Of a stretch of DNA of 61,843 bases, positions 35,681 through 44,195 are shown one piece after another. The DNA comes from Gemmatimonadota bacterium. GTDB taxonomy: Bacteria; JAAXHH01. Location of the stretch: NCBI GenBank assembly GCA_009837395.1, contig VXTP01000016.1, positions 132,631 through 194,473 on the forward strand. Reading direction: 5' to 3'. Both the position numbers and the translations under genes were made by a program. Numbering within the stretch: the first letter of the stretch is position 1; the number at the start of each line of letters is the position of its first letter. The notes under the pieces were generated by a model. It was not told the origin of the DNA, ran no database searches, and was given only the letters and a program-made list of their open reading frames with translations.

Positions 35681-37087
35681 ATGAGTTCGGAAGGCTATGC
35701 AAACGACCGTCCCACGGGACACCCGAATACCATGGAACGGCGGCATTTCCTGAAAACCGCCGGCGTGACAGCCGGTTTGGCCACGTTCCTCGGTCCCGAT
35801 TCCTTCCGGGGCGTCGAAGCCGCGGTAAGTGAAACCGCGGATCTCACGCCGCTAGAGGCCGCCCGTGACGAAGGGCTCTGGCGCGAAGTCAAGCGGGCAT
35901 ACACGGTGGACCGCAGCCTGATCAATCTGGATAACGGCTATGCCTGCCCTACGCCTCGCGTCGTCACCGAAGCGTTCATTCGATACATATGGGAACAGGA
36001 ACAGAACCCGTACGGGGTGTTCGTTGACATGGCCAGGGACCGCATGAGTACCGTGAAGAAGTCCGTGGCGCGGCAGTTCGGAAGCAGCCCCGATGAAATC
36101 GCCCTCGTGCGCAACACCACCGAGGCGCTCAAGACGGTCCTGTACGGCATCCCGCTGAACCGGGGTGACGAAGTCCTCACGACGACCCATGACTATCCTT
36201 CCCTGGTGCGGGTCGTGCGGGATCGGGAGCAGAAAGAAGGGATCAAACTGGTTGAGGTGCCCGTACCGTATCCCGCAGGATCCATGGATGAGCTGGTGAA
36301 AGCCATTGAAAACGGCATTACATCGAAGACCCGCGTCATCCTGGTGTCCCACATAACGTACACCACCGGTCAGGTGTTTCCGATCCGGCAGATCAGCGAC
36401 CTGGCCCATCGGCACGGGATCGAAGTCGTCGTGGACGGCGCCCATGCCGTCGCCCATTTGGATTTCAAGGCCTCGGACCTGGACTGCGACTATTACGGAG
36501 CAAGCCTGCACAAATGGCTGAGTGCGCCGAAAGGGACCGGCTTGCTGTACATGAAGCGCGAGCACGTCGAGAAGATCGAGCCGTTGTACGGCCCGACCAT
36601 GAGTCTCCGATTCAACCCCCTGACGAGCATGCAGAAATACGAATCCGTCGGCACCCAACCCCTGCCGCCGTTCCTCGCCATCGGCGAGGCCGTCGCTTTT
36701 CACAACGCCATAGGACCGAAGCGCAAGGAAGAACGGCTTCGTTACCTGAAGAATTACTGGGCGGAACGGCTTCAAAGCCACCCCAAGATACGGGTATACA
36801 CCCCGACGGCCCCCGAAATGAGTTGCTGTATCGCCGGGGTCGGTATCGAAGGGGCCGATCCGACCGGTATTAGAGATTACCTTTGGAATGAACATCAGAT
36901 TCGAACATCCCGGGGCCGGTACGACCGGGAGGACACCGGTCGTACGTGGGTTCGTATCACGCCGAATCTGTACACTACGCTGTCCGAGCTCGATTACTTC
37001 GGCGACGTGATGGAAGAGGCGGCAGAGAACGGCCTGCCGGAACCGTACAGCAGGTACGAATTCGATCCGGAACGAATGCGCAGGTAG
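35681..37087 (+). CDS. Class V aminotransferase-like PLP enzyme with Tat signal
   Basis: A 468-aa PLP-dependent enzyme resembling isopenicillin-N epimerase/cysteine desulfurase-type class V proteins. An N-terminal twin-arginine signal ('MERRHFLKTAGVTAGLATFLG', about 19-38) should send it, folded and with PLP, to the periplasm. The core has 'NGYACPTPRVV', 'LVRNTTEALKTVL', 'VVVDGAHAVAHL' (PLP aspartate) and the Schiff-base Lys278 in 'GASLHKWLSAPKG'. ATG 35681 is chosen for the AAAGGAG 7 nt upstream; the open frame before it is not protein-like. Substrate unknown. It stands alone, followed by a repeat-rich gap. Confidence 0.88.
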   Translation: MSSEGYANDRPTGHPNTMERRHFLKTAGVTAGLATFLGPDSFRGVEAAVSETADLTPLEAARDEGLWREVKRAYTVDRSLINLDNGYACPTPRVVTEAFIRYIWEQEQNPYGVFVDMARDRMSTVKKSVARQFGSSPDEIALVRNTTEALKTVLYGIPLNRGDEVLTTTHDYPSLVRVVRDREQKEGIKLVEVPVPYPAGSMDELVKAIENGITSKTRVILVSHITYTTGQVFPIRQISDLAHRHGIEVVVDGAHAVAHLDFKASDLDCDYYGASLHKWLSAPKGTGLLYMKREHVEKIEPLYGPTMSLRFNPLTSMQKYESVGTQPLPPFLAIGEAVAFHNAIGPKRKEERLRYLKNYWAERLQSHPKIRVYTPTAPEMSCCIAGVGIEGADPTGIRDYLWNEHQIRTSRGRYDREDTGRTWVRITPNLYTTLSELDYFGDVMEEAAENGLPEPYSRYEFDPERMRR

Positions 37088-37105
37088 GATCTTCTCTGGG
37101 AGGCG

Positions 37106-37160
37106 GCAGTCTGTTAGACGGCGCTCTGACAGACGGCTGTCTGTTACCCGATGTCTGAAG
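37106..37160. repeat. 15-bp tandem repeat, about 3.7 copies
   Basis: Units at 37106-37120, 37121-37135 and 37136-37150 plus a partial fourth share GCNGTCTGTTAGACG with changes. The tract starts about 20 bp after the aminotransferase stop. Confidence 0.7.
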
Positions 37161-37167
37161 TGGCTTA

Positions 37168-37210
37168 AGGTGCCCCGGGGCGTTGCTCAGGATGCCCCGA
37201 GACGTTGCTC
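37168..37210. repeat. 21/22-bp direct repeat, two copies
   Basis: AGG(A)TGCCCCG.G.CGTTGCTC occurs at 37168-37188 and 37189-37210 with a one-base indel and two mismatches. Adjacent to the 15-bp tract. Confidence 0.75.
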
Positions 37211-37428
37211 ACGATCGCAAAAATACCTTGCAACGGGGTCATCCCGGTCTTATCATTTTGAATCATTACAATTGTTTCCAAGTCGGAAATAACCAGTACA
37301 TTTCCCATACCAGAACTTCGTACTGCGATTCCCGGAATAGTCAAAGTACCGGCCCGGATTCGGTTGCCGGACGGCCGTGAGATGCACGAAGAGGAACCCT
37401 CACGGCTCATTTGATGACGAGGAAGCGT

Positions 37429-38829
37429 ATGAGTGGGCGTGACGGTAAAGGTCAATCAGGGGATAGGCCCGGGTCGCCTGCGCCGTTGTTAACGCGGAGG
37501 ACCATGTTGCGCCGCGGCCTGGCGGGACTGCTTGCGGTTTCCTGCACGGGCTGGGCTGGCTGGGCAGGTCGGCCGGGCCAGGCAGGCCGGAAGGAAGCGG
37601 GTTCCTTTTTGGGAGGTTTGAACATGGTCTCAGCACAGGAAATGGAAACCGGGTTCGAAGGCGCGACGGATGATGAGATCGTTCTGGGCATGTCGGCCGC
37701 GTTCTCCGGTCCTTCCAGGGGTCTCGGCAGCGAGCTGTACCGCGGCGCCATGGCCTATTTCAATCACGTCAACGACAACGGCGGCGTGGCCGGCCGCAAG
37801 ATCACCCTGAAGCTGTACGACGACGGTTACCAGCCGGATCCCTGTGTCCGGAACACCATGAAGCTCATGCTCGAGGACAACGTGTTCCTGCTCTTCGGGT
37901 ACGTGGGCACGCCGACCGTAACGCGTGTGCTGCCCCTGCTGAAGAAGTTCCAGGACGAGCAGGTGTACCTGTTCTTCCCCTTCACCGGCGCCCAGCCCCA
38001 GCGGGAGCCGCCTTACGGTGATTTCGCCTTCAACCTCAGGGCGTCCTACCGGCAGGAGACGGCCGGTCTCGTGAACAACTTCCTCGCCGCGGGCAAAAGA
38101 AGAATCGGCGTGTTCTACCAGGCCGACGCCTATGGCAGAAGCGGATGGGCCGGGGTGAGGGCGGCGCTGGACCGGCACGGAGAGCGGCTTGCGGGCGAGG
38201 CGACCTACCGGAGGGGCTCGCGTTTCACCGGCAGCATGCGGGAGCAGGTGGAGATCCTCAAGTCCAATTCCCCGGATGCCGTCATCTGCATCGGGTCCTA
38301 CGCGGCCTGTGCGGCCTTCGCCCGGGACGCGGTCGACCGCGACCTTCGCGTGCCCATTGCCAATCTGTCGTTCGTGGGCAGTGAGAACATGCTCCAGCTG
38401 CTCAGCGACCTCGGGGAAGACGTGGAGACCTATTCCCGTTATCTCGTCAACTCCCAGGTGGTCCCGAGCTACGAGGACACGTCCATTCCCGCCGTTCGGG
38501 AATACCGTGAACTGATGGAACGCTACGATCCGGCGGTTCCGGAAGAACTCGTCCAGGAGTCGTACAGCCCCTTCCCACAGAGTTTCGTGAGTCTCGAGGG
38601 TTTTCTGGACGCCAAGCTGATGACCGAGATCCTGCGGCGCCTTGGAGGAAGTCCCGACCGCGACGGGCTCGAGGAAGCGGTGTTCTCGGTCGACAACTAC
38701 GATCTCGGGATCGGCGAACGGGTCTCCTTCGGACCGGACCGCCGGCAAGGGCTGCAGACCGTCTACTATACCGTCGTCCAGGAGGGCCGGTTCGTGACCC
38801 TGGAGGACTGGCAAGGCTGGCTATCCTAG
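37429..38829 (+). CDS. ABC-type solute-binding protein (branched-chain amino acid/urea type)
   Basis: A 466-aa type I periplasmic binding protein. A twin-arginine-like signal ('LTRRTMLRRGLAGLLAVSC') is followed by a Gly/Trp/Ala linker; the mature domain opens with 'EIVLGMSAAFSGPSRGLGSELYRGAMAYFNHVNDNGGVAGRKI', the hallmark of the LivJ/urea-binding class, and continues with 'VNNFLAAGKRRIGVFYQADAYGRSG'. ATG 37429 has GAGGA 5 nt upstream; ATG 37504 has an even better GGAGG and would give a plain Sec signal, so the start is open. No ABC permease or ATPase is nearby. The neighbours are an output-less Cache-HAMP sensor (1-nt gap) and an OFA-type MFS transporter, so it may serve as a ligand sensor. 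Confidence 0.86.
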   Translation: MSGRDGKGQSGDRPGSPAPLLTRRTMLRRGLAGLLAVSCTGWAGWAGRPGQAGRKEAGSFLGGLNMVSAQEMETGFEGATDDEIVLGMSAAFSGPSRGLGSELYRGAMAYFNHVNDNGGVAGRKITLKLYDDGYQPDPCVRNTMKLMLEDNVFLLFGYVGTPTVTRVLPLLKKFQDEQVYLFFPFTGAQPQREPPYGDFAFNLRASYRQETAGLVNNFLAAGKRRIGVFYQADAYGRSGWAGVRAALDRHGERLAGEATYRRGSRFTGSMREQVEILKSNSPDAVICIGSYAACAAFARDAVDRDLRVPIANLSFVGSENMLQLLSDLGEDVETYSRYLVNSQVVPSYEDTSIPAVREYRELMERYDPAVPEELVQESYSPFPQSFVSLEGFLDAKLMTEILRRLGGSPDRDGLEEAVFSVDNYDLGIGERVSFGPDRRQGLQTVYYTVVQEGRFVTLEDWQGWLS

Positions 38830-38830
38830 T

Positions 38831-39571
38831 ATGAAGATACAGAAGCTCTTCCAGCGCACCCGCTTCGGGATCTTCCTGCTCTTCGGCGTCATCGTCCTGT
38901 GCACTTCCGCCCTGTGTATATACACTGTAGATACACAGTTGACGGCAGAATACGAGACCAACAGCCAGAATATCGCCAAGAGCATCGCCGACTCCAGCGT
39001 CGACATCCTGCTCAACCGGAACCTGGCCACGCTGCAGTCGATGATCGATCAGTTCGTCGAAATCCAGGGCATCCGGTACATCTACATCACCAGCGAGAAC
39101 GGCGAGTATCTCGCCCATACCTTCGTTCCGGGGATTCCCGAGGAGATACTGGCAAGCGATCACGCGAGTACCGAGCCGGTGGAGCGAAGCATCCCCGGCC
39201 TGGGTGATTTCCTGGAGGTCGGCAGCCCCATCCTGGCGGGTGTCGCGGGTACGGTGCACGTTGGCATGGACCAGGACGAGGTCGCCCTCAAGATCCAGCG
39301 CGCCATCGGCCAGCAGGTCATACTCATCTGCATTTTCCTGGTCGTGGGCGTTTTAGCGTCGATCTGGCTGGTCAATCTCGCCGCCAAGCCCCTCGCAGAA
39401 TTGCTCGCGTACGCTGTTAACATCGCAGACGACAAGGAGCCGGAGACGACGGCCGACGATCTCCTGGGACGCGATGACGAAGTGGGCGACCTGGCCCGCC
39501 TCTTCCGCCACATCTCCGGTAAGGCGCCCGACTCCGGTGCGTCCGGCGCGTCACCGGAGAACGTCCGGTAA
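38831..39571 (+). CDS. Cache-HAMP membrane sensor without output domain
   Basis: A 246-aa protein with a first helix (about 11-31), a periplasmic single-Cache-like domain (about 32-155; 'ILLNRNLATLQSMIDQFVEIQGIRYIYITSENGEYLAHTF' and 'GSPILAGVAGTVHVGMD'), a second helix (about 162-183) and a HAMP-like segment ending 'RDDEVGDLARLFRHI' (about 183-227). The chain then stops after a Ser/Gly-rich tail, where a kinase, cyclase or methyl-accepting domain would normally follow. No frameshift is seen; the next gene starts 14 nt later on a good binding site. The start follows the binding-protein stop by one base. How it signals, if it does, is unknown. Confidence 0.85.
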   Translation: MKIQKLFQRTRFGIFLLFGVIVLCTSALCIYTVDTQLTAEYETNSQNIAKSIADSSVDILLNRNLATLQSMIDQFVEIQGIRYIYITSENGEYLAHTFVPGIPEEILASDHASTEPVERSIPGLGDFLEVGSPILAGVAGTVHVGMDQDEVALKIQRAIGQQVILICIFLVVGVLASIWLVNLAAKPLAELLAYAVNIADDKEPETTADDLLGRDDEVGDLARLFRHISGKAPDSGASGASPENVR

Positions 39572-39585
39572 GGGGAGGATAAGCG

Positions 39586-40893
39586 ATGCGCATTCCCCGA
39601 AGCGCTATCGCGCTCTTCTGCACGGCGCTTCAGATCTGCTTCGGAACGGTCTACGCCTGGAGCTTCTTTCAGACCATACTGGTGCGCCAGATCGGCTGGA
39701 CGCACACCGAGACGGCCTGGGCCTTCAGCATCGCCATCTTCACCCTGGGCGTATCGGCGGCGTGGGCCGGAAACATGCTGCCGAAGATGGGGCCGCGCAA
39801 GCTCGCGCTGATCGGCAGTTTCATGTTTGCGTGCGGGTACCTGGTCTCGGGGCTTGCGCTGCAGCTCGATTCTATCCCGCTGTTCTATCTCGGTTACGGG
39901 GTGATCGGCGGTGCGGGCATCGGCCTGGGATACGTCACGCCGGTCGCGACGGTCGCCAAGTGGTTCCCGGACCGCAAGGGACTGGCTACCGGGATCGTGG
40001 TCATGGGGTTCGGGGTCGGGGCTTTTCTGCTCAGCAAGGGTCTGGCGCCCTTCCTTATCGTGCGGACCGCGGGCGCCTTGCCGGAAGTCTTCATCTGGCT
40101 CGGCATCATCTTCGCCCTGATTCTCATCCCCTGCAGCCTGGCCCTTTCCGATCCTCCGCCGGATTCCACGGGTCCTTCGACCACGGCCACGGCCGATCCC
40201 GACGAGGCCGACGAACCGAAGTACGCCCGCTCCTACCTGGGCACCACGCAGTTCGTCTTCATGTGGATCGTCTTCTTCTTCAACATCGCGGCCGGGATTT
40301 CGGTCGTCAGTTTCCAGTCGGAGATTCTGCAGGAGATCTGGGGCCTGGCGGATGACAGTATCGAACCGACCACGCTGGCCGAGTACGGTGCCACGCTCAT
40401 CGCGGTGAGTTCGATCTGCAACGGCCTCGGCAGGCTCTTCTGGGGATTGCTGTCCGATCGTTTCGGCAGGGTTACGATATTCAGGGTGCTGCTCGGCAGC
40501 CAAATGGTGGTCTTCGGCATACTCATGACCGAGACCAATCCCTGGGTTTTCTCCGCGCTGGTCTGCTACGTGCTGCTCTGCTTCGGCGGCGGCTTCGCCA
40601 CTATGCCTTCCTTCGTACTTGACGTGTTTGGCACGAAGAAGATGTCCACCATCTACGGCGCGGTGCTGACCGCGTGGGCGGCCGCCGGGATTTTCGGACC
40701 GCTGTACGTGGGGTACCTCAAGGACGTCTATCCTGACCGCGCGGTCATGTACTGCTTCCTCATCGGGATCCTCATGCTCGGCGCCGGCTACCTGTTCTCC
40801 TACCTGCTGAACGACGGTCGGATCCGCCTGGGTCGCCCGACGCTCGAGACTACGCTGCAGCGGTACGGGATCGCCGTGCCGGGGCGGGGTTGA
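39586..40893 (+). CDS. OFA-family (oxalate/formate antiporter-like) MFS transporter
   Basis: A 435-aa, 12-helix major facilitator of the OFA type. Family marks are 'CFGTVYAWSFFQTILVRQIGW' at the N-terminus, 'GVIGGAGIGLGYVTPVATVAKWFPDRKGLATGIVVMGFGVGAFLLSK' (about 104-150) and 'NGLGRLFWGLLSDRFGR' in the second half. It should move small carboxylates such as oxalate, formate or pyruvate. AAGGGGAGG lies about 7 nt before the ATG. Third gene after the binding protein and the Cache-HAMP protein, which suggests carboxylate sensing and uptake together. The last codons are duplicated beyond the stop. Confidence 0.9.
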   Translation: MRIPRSAIALFCTALQICFGTVYAWSFFQTILVRQIGWTHTETAWAFSIAIFTLGVSAAWAGNMLPKMGPRKLALIGSFMFACGYLVSGLALQLDSIPLFYLGYGVIGGAGIGLGYVTPVATVAKWFPDRKGLATGIVVMGFGVGAFLLSKGLAPFLIVRTAGALPEVFIWLGIIFALILIPCSLALSDPPPDSTGPSTTATADPDEADEPKYARSYLGTTQFVFMWIVFFFNIAAGISVVSFQSEILQEIWGLADDSIEPTTLAEYGATLIAVSSICNGLGRLFWGLLSDRFGRVTIFRVLLGSQMVVFGILMTETNPWVFSALVCYVLLCFGGGFATMPSFVLDVFGTKKMSTIYGAVLTAWAAAGIFGPLYVGYLKDVYPDRAVMYCFLIGILMLGAGYLFSYLLNDGRIRLGRPTLETTLQRYGIAVPGRG

Positions 40894-40936
40894 GGTGCGT
40901 GAGGGCGCTACGGGATCGCCGTGCCGGGGCGAGGTT
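40864..40936. repeat. Direct repeat duplicating the 3' end of the MFS gene
   Basis: A 28-bp segment (40864-40891, core ATCGCCGTGCCGGGGCG) is repeated at 40909-40936 with one mismatch, a period of 45 bp. The first copy encodes YGIAVPGRG at the protein C-terminus; the second lies after the TGA. Confidence 0.85.
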
Positions 40937-41001
40937 TAGAAGCGGGACAGCGCAATTCCGTTTTTCTTTCAATATAGAGTGAAATTCACGGGGGAAATAC
41001 G

Positions 41002-41661
41002 ATGCCACGCCTGAGATTGGGGTTCATAATCGTCTTACTGCTGGGTGTGAATGCATCTCCAGTTTTTGCGCAGGGGGTTACGGGATCCGTCCAGGTGGGC
41101 ACGCTCGGGATCGGGGCGCAGGTCGCGACGCCACTCGCAAGCCGGATCAACTTCCGAGGCGGGCTCGATTTTCAGCCGGTCAGCTTCGAAGTACTCGCGG
41201 ATGATGTGGAGTTGGATGTGGAACTACCCGCTGCCACCGTGACGGCCGTGATCGATCTGTATCCGAACGAAAGCGGCTTCCGCCTGAGTGCCGGCGTACT
41301 CTACTTCGGGGGGTCCCTTGGACTCGAGGGTACTCCGGAGGAAGATGTGGAGCTTGGGAACAACGTATACACGCCGGCCCAGGTGGGAACGATCCGCGGC
41401 TCGCTCGGGACGTCCAGCCTTGCCCCCTATGCAGGCTTCGGGTGGGGGAATGCCGTCGGAACCGGTTTCGGCTTTGCCCTGGATGTCGGGATTGCCTACC
41501 ACGGGACGCCGGAATTCAGCCTCGAGGCATCCGGTCCCGTATCCTCGGATCCACAGTTCAGAAGAGACCTCGATGAGGAGGCCGAATCGGCCAACGATGA
41601 CATTCCCGGCGTCGCATCCGTGTATCCGGTCCTGAAACTGGGTCTCAGCTACGGGTTCTAG
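41002..41661 (+). CDS. Outer-membrane beta-barrel-like exported protein
   Basis: A 219-aa protein with a clear Sec signal peptide (1-23, 'GVNASPVFAQ'). The mature part alternates hydrophobic and polar residues in short strands with Gly/aromatic content ('FRLSAGVLYFGGSLGL', 'APYAGFGWGNAVG') and ends 'VLKLGLSYGF', a C-terminal Phe as in BAM-assembled barrels. About eight strands would fit. No closer family recognised. A poly-G/A stretch 'GGGGGAA' precedes the ATG by 6 nt. It supports a Gram-negative envelope. Confidence 0.82.
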   Translation: MPRLRLGFIIVLLLGVNASPVFAQGVTGSVQVGTLGIGAQVATPLASRINFRGGLDFQPVSFEVLADDVELDVELPAATVTAVIDLYPNESGFRLSAGVLYFGGSLGLEGTPEEDVELGNNVYTPAQVGTIRGSLGTSSLAPYAGFGWGNAVGTGFGFALDVGIAYHGTPEFSLEASGPVSSDPQFRRDLDEEAESANDDIPGVASVYPVLKLGLSYGF

Positions 41662-41680
41662 CCAGATGGCGGAATCTTCC

Positions 41681-42385
41681 TCAGTTACCGATTTGCCCTA
41701 GACCTAAAACCCCGGACAGGTCGGCCAGCGAGGTGATTTCAACGTCGGGCTTGATCTCAGCGTGGCTTTCCGCCCCTTCGCGATTAAGCCAGACCGTTTT
41801 CGCTCCGGCGCCGTGCGCTCCCATTACGTCGTTCTCCAGCGAATCCCCCACGTGCAGTAGTTCCTCTATCGGACAGCCCGCTCTCTGCGCGGCTATCTCG
41901 AAGATCCTCCGATCGGGTTTTCGAATCTGCACGTCCTGTGAGAAGACCACAAAGGCGAATCGTCCCTCGAGCCCGCATCGCTCGGGATAACTGTTCCCGT
42001 TGGACAGCAGGCCCAGCTTGTAGTGCGGGGCCAGGACATCGAGCGCGGGTATTACGTCTGGATACAGCTCGATGTCTTCGAAGCGATGCTTGAGGTAGAG
42101 CTCATTCAGATGGCCAGCGAGATCAAGGTCCGGGCATCCCAGATTCTCGAGCGTCCGCTCGAAGGCGAGTAGTCTCAGTTCCTCCATGTTCCAGGTTCGC
42201 CCCTGCTCTTCCTCCTCGACCCGGTTGCGAATCGCGATCATCTCTTCCACCGAGAGGTCCGCGGCGCGTTGGGTCGGAATCAGCCTGCGCAGTTCCGATA
42301 GGGCTTTCTTCAATGCATGCCGCATGACCTTCTTAAAATCCCACAGGGTCATGTCACCGTCGAAGGATATGGCTGAGATCGTCAA
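41681..42385 (-). CDS. HAD-superfamily hydrolase
   Basis: A 234-aa phosphatase-like HAD protein. Motif I is 'SFDGDMTLWD' (D-x-D at residues 9-11), motif II 'LLSNGN', motif III Lys in 'IRKPDRRIFE' and motif IV 'GDSLENDVMGA'. The all-helical cap is between motifs I and II. TTG 42385, with AGAGG about 6 nt upstream, is the preferred start; a TTG eight codons earlier would add little. Substrate unknown. It is convergent with the barrel gene (19-nt gap). Confidence 0.88.
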   Translation of the reverse strand: MTISAISFDGDMTLWDFKKVMRHALKKALSELRRLIPTQRAADLSVEEMIAIRNRVEEEEQGRTWNMEELRLLAFERTLENLGCPDLDLAGHLNELYLKHRFEDIELYPDVIPALDVLAPHYKLGLLSNGNSYPERCGLEGRFAFVVFSQDVQIRKPDRRIFEIAAQRAGCPIEELLHVGDSLENDVMGAHGAGAKTVWLNREGAESHAEIKPDVEITSLADLSGVLGLGQIGN

Positions 42386-42512
42386 TGTATCGCCTCTACA
42401 ATTGGACAAGACTTATTGGACCAAACTTTTTAGGCTGAACTAAAATATGTTGGAATCCCGAGAATTCCTGATGGACCGCTTCGCCTTAGCTTTTTCCAGA
42501 TACCGGCACCCG

Positions 42513-43334
42513 TTAGGGCGCTTTCGCAACGGAGAGGATGTGCGCACTCACGCCGATGAGTGAGGGTTCCGTCTCGACAAGTTTCAGGAAAGCGAGCAGA
42601 TCCTTACGCTTCGCCTCGTCTGCCCACAACTCGTCGAATTCACCAAGCAACCACGCCGGTCCTTCCAGCCCGATCGTCCTAACCAGGTCGAACCCCGCAG
42701 CCGTGATCTCTTCTTCGAATTCTTCAGGCCGGTGGAAACATGCCGTAGTAAAGTAACGTGGATCCATGTCCGGGTTTTCATGTCGCCCTTCATTCAGGTC
42801 CTTCAGTACGATACGGGCGAACTCGGGATTGAAGAGATACCCCTGTTTCATGCCGTCCATGAACGAAGCGAACCTGGAGATGGCCGCACAGATCAGCACA
42901 CCTCCCGGTTTCAGCACGCGAAGGGATTCCTCAAGCGCGGCGATCCGGTCCGGCCGCTCCTGCAGGTGATACAGAGGACCCATCAGAAGGACCGCGTCCA
43001 TGGAATGCGTCTCGAAGTCCAGCGTTCTGGCGTCGCCGACCTCCGCGCTCTTCAGGATTCCGTCCTTATCCCGTTCCTTTACCTGCTCGATGTGGCGCGG
43101 GACGACGTCCAGCAAGTGGACTTCGTAGGACCGCCCGGCAAGCCAGAAGGCATAGGCGCCCGGCCCTCCGCCTGCATCGAGGATGCGGGCCGGCGGTGCG
43201 GGGAGATGTTGCCGAAGAATCTCCCGGGTCCTTTCACCTTCCAACCGGGCGGTTCCTTTGTCAAGGCGATCGGATTCGGTCTCGATCTTCTCGTAGTACT
43301 GGATTACGTCACGGTCCACTTTGAACTCCGGCAT
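42513..43334 (-). CDS. Class I SAM-dependent methyltransferase
   Basis: A 273-aa methyltransferase with motif I 'ILDAGGGPGAYAFWLA' (about 46-61), 'VHLLDVVPRHIEQVKE', 'SMDAVLLMGPLYHLQERPDRIAALEESLRVLKPGGV' and a C-terminal cap 'LRTIGLEGPAWLL'-type region. It belongs to the same subgroup as the frameshifted gene at 48525 (shared 'LLMGPLYHL...DR.AAL' text). ATG 43334 is taken over an upstream TTG. Substrate unknown. Confidence 0.88.
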   Translation of the reverse strand: MPEFKVDRDVIQYYEKIETESDRLDKGTARLEGERTREILRQHLPAPPARILDAGGGPGAYAFWLAGRSYEVHLLDVVPRHIEQVKERDKDGILKSAEVGDARTLDFETHSMDAVLLMGPLYHLQERPDRIAALEESLRVLKPGGVLICAAISRFASFMDGMKQGYLFNPEFARIVLKDLNEGRHENPDMDPRYFTTACFHRPEEFEEEITAAGFDLVRTIGLEGPAWLLGEFDELWADEAKRKDLLAFLKLVETEPSLIGVSAHILSVAKAP

Positions 43335-43573
43335 GGTGTTTCGTCTCAAGGGGTTCGATATGGATCAAATCCTGCTTGTCCTTCATTTTGCTGGATCGAA
43401 TTCGGTTAGTGTGTTAGGTCTCTGTATAAAACTCGAAATACAGTTCCTAGATATCATATACATTAATGACTAATCAGTTAAATGGTTAATCTGTTGGACT
43501 TCTGGTTTTATGATCAAACCGATCGATCCAAGGGTCAGTGTCAGCACTTCTGGTCTGAGAAAGTGAGTTGATT

Positions 43574-43930
43574 ATGGCAAGGCGAGATTGGTACTGCGAG
43601 GATGTACTTTCAGGCATGCTCGAAGTAGATCGTGTCTACGAGGATGATCGCGTCCTGGCATTTCATCATCCACATCCTGTATCCGAAGTCCATGTGGTCG
43701 TAGTGCCGAAAGCCCATGTGGAAGGTCTGATGGATGAGACCGCTCTGGATGGAAAACTGTTGTCGTCGATGATGCGCGCTATCCAGCAGTCCGCGATGTC
43801 CACGGGCCTGTTGGACGGCAGGGGATTCTACTTCAGGGCCAATGCGGCGGCGCCCGGCGTTACACCCCACATGCACTGGCATGTTATCGGACCCGGGGCT
43901 GGTGCGGATTGGCCGAAAGCCAAACGGTAA
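43574..43930 (+). CDS. HIT-family nucleotide hydrolase
   Basis: A 118-aa histidine-triad protein. The triad H99-M-H101-W-H103 near the C-terminus and 'AFHHPHPVSEVHVVVVPKAHVEGL' (about 30-52) match the HINT/HIT branch that hydrolyses adenosine-5'-phosphoramidates or related nucleotides. ATG 43574 follows a purine-rich GAGAAAGTGAG. It heads a three-gene plus-strand unit in an AT-rich island: the H1-like gene begins 25 nt later. Confidence 0.88.
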   Translation: MARRDWYCEDVLSGMLEVDRVYEDDRVLAFHHPHPVSEVHVVVVPKAHVEGLMDETALDGKLLSSMMRAIQQSAMSTGLLDGRGFYFRANAAAPGVTPHMHWHVIGPGAGADWPKAKR

Positions 43931-43955
43931 ACCAAACTAACCGAGGAGATTCCCA

Positions 43956-44192
43956 ATGGCTCGTACAAAGAGACCAGGTAAGGCTGCTGCAAGTAGTGCA
44001 GCGAAAACACTAAGCAATCCGAAGACGACCAAGAAGGCCAAGTCCTCCGCCGCTAAAACTCTGGCAAAACGGTCGAGTAGTATGCGAACAGTTAAGTCAG
44101 CTCCTAAATCAGGAAAAGTGGGGCGAAAAGCAATCAGAAAGGCAGTCAGTTCTGTGAAATCGAAAAGGCGGTCCGGATCCAAGAGGCGATAA
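43956..44192 (+). CDS. Small lysine-rich histone-H1-like protein
   Basis: A 78-aa protein made almost wholly of Lys, Arg, Ser and Ala ('MARTKRPGKAAASSAAKTL', 'RRSGSKRR' at the end). 'SSAAKTL' occurs twice (about 13-19 and 30-36). Such composition is typical of bacterial histone-H1-like nucleoid proteins, which bind DNA through unstructured basic tails. GAGGAG precedes the ATG by 7 nt, a strong site, so it is likely a real gene. The next gene starts 3 nt after its stop. A role as DNA-binding partner of that neighbour is only a possibility. Confidence 0.75.
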   Translation: MARTKRPGKAAASSAAKTLSNPKTTKKAKSSAAKTLAKRSSSMRTVKSAPKSGKVGRKAIRKAVSSVKSKRRSGSKRR

Positions 44193-44195
44193 ACA

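Larger units (their letters stand above)
37088..37428. other. Gene-free gap with two short tandem-repeat tracts
   Basis: About 340 bp between the aminotransferase and the solute-binding protein. It starts with the two repeat tracts listed separately, then becomes AT-richer (37210-37340), where a promoter for the downstream genes could lie. A minus-strand open frame crosses the gap but has no ribosome binding site or recognisable content. Confidence 0.5.

Noticed and set aside
37165-37455. A 96-codon minus-strand open frame in the gap before the binding protein
   Set aside because: No ribosome binding site, and it overlaps the repeat tract and the downstream gene start.
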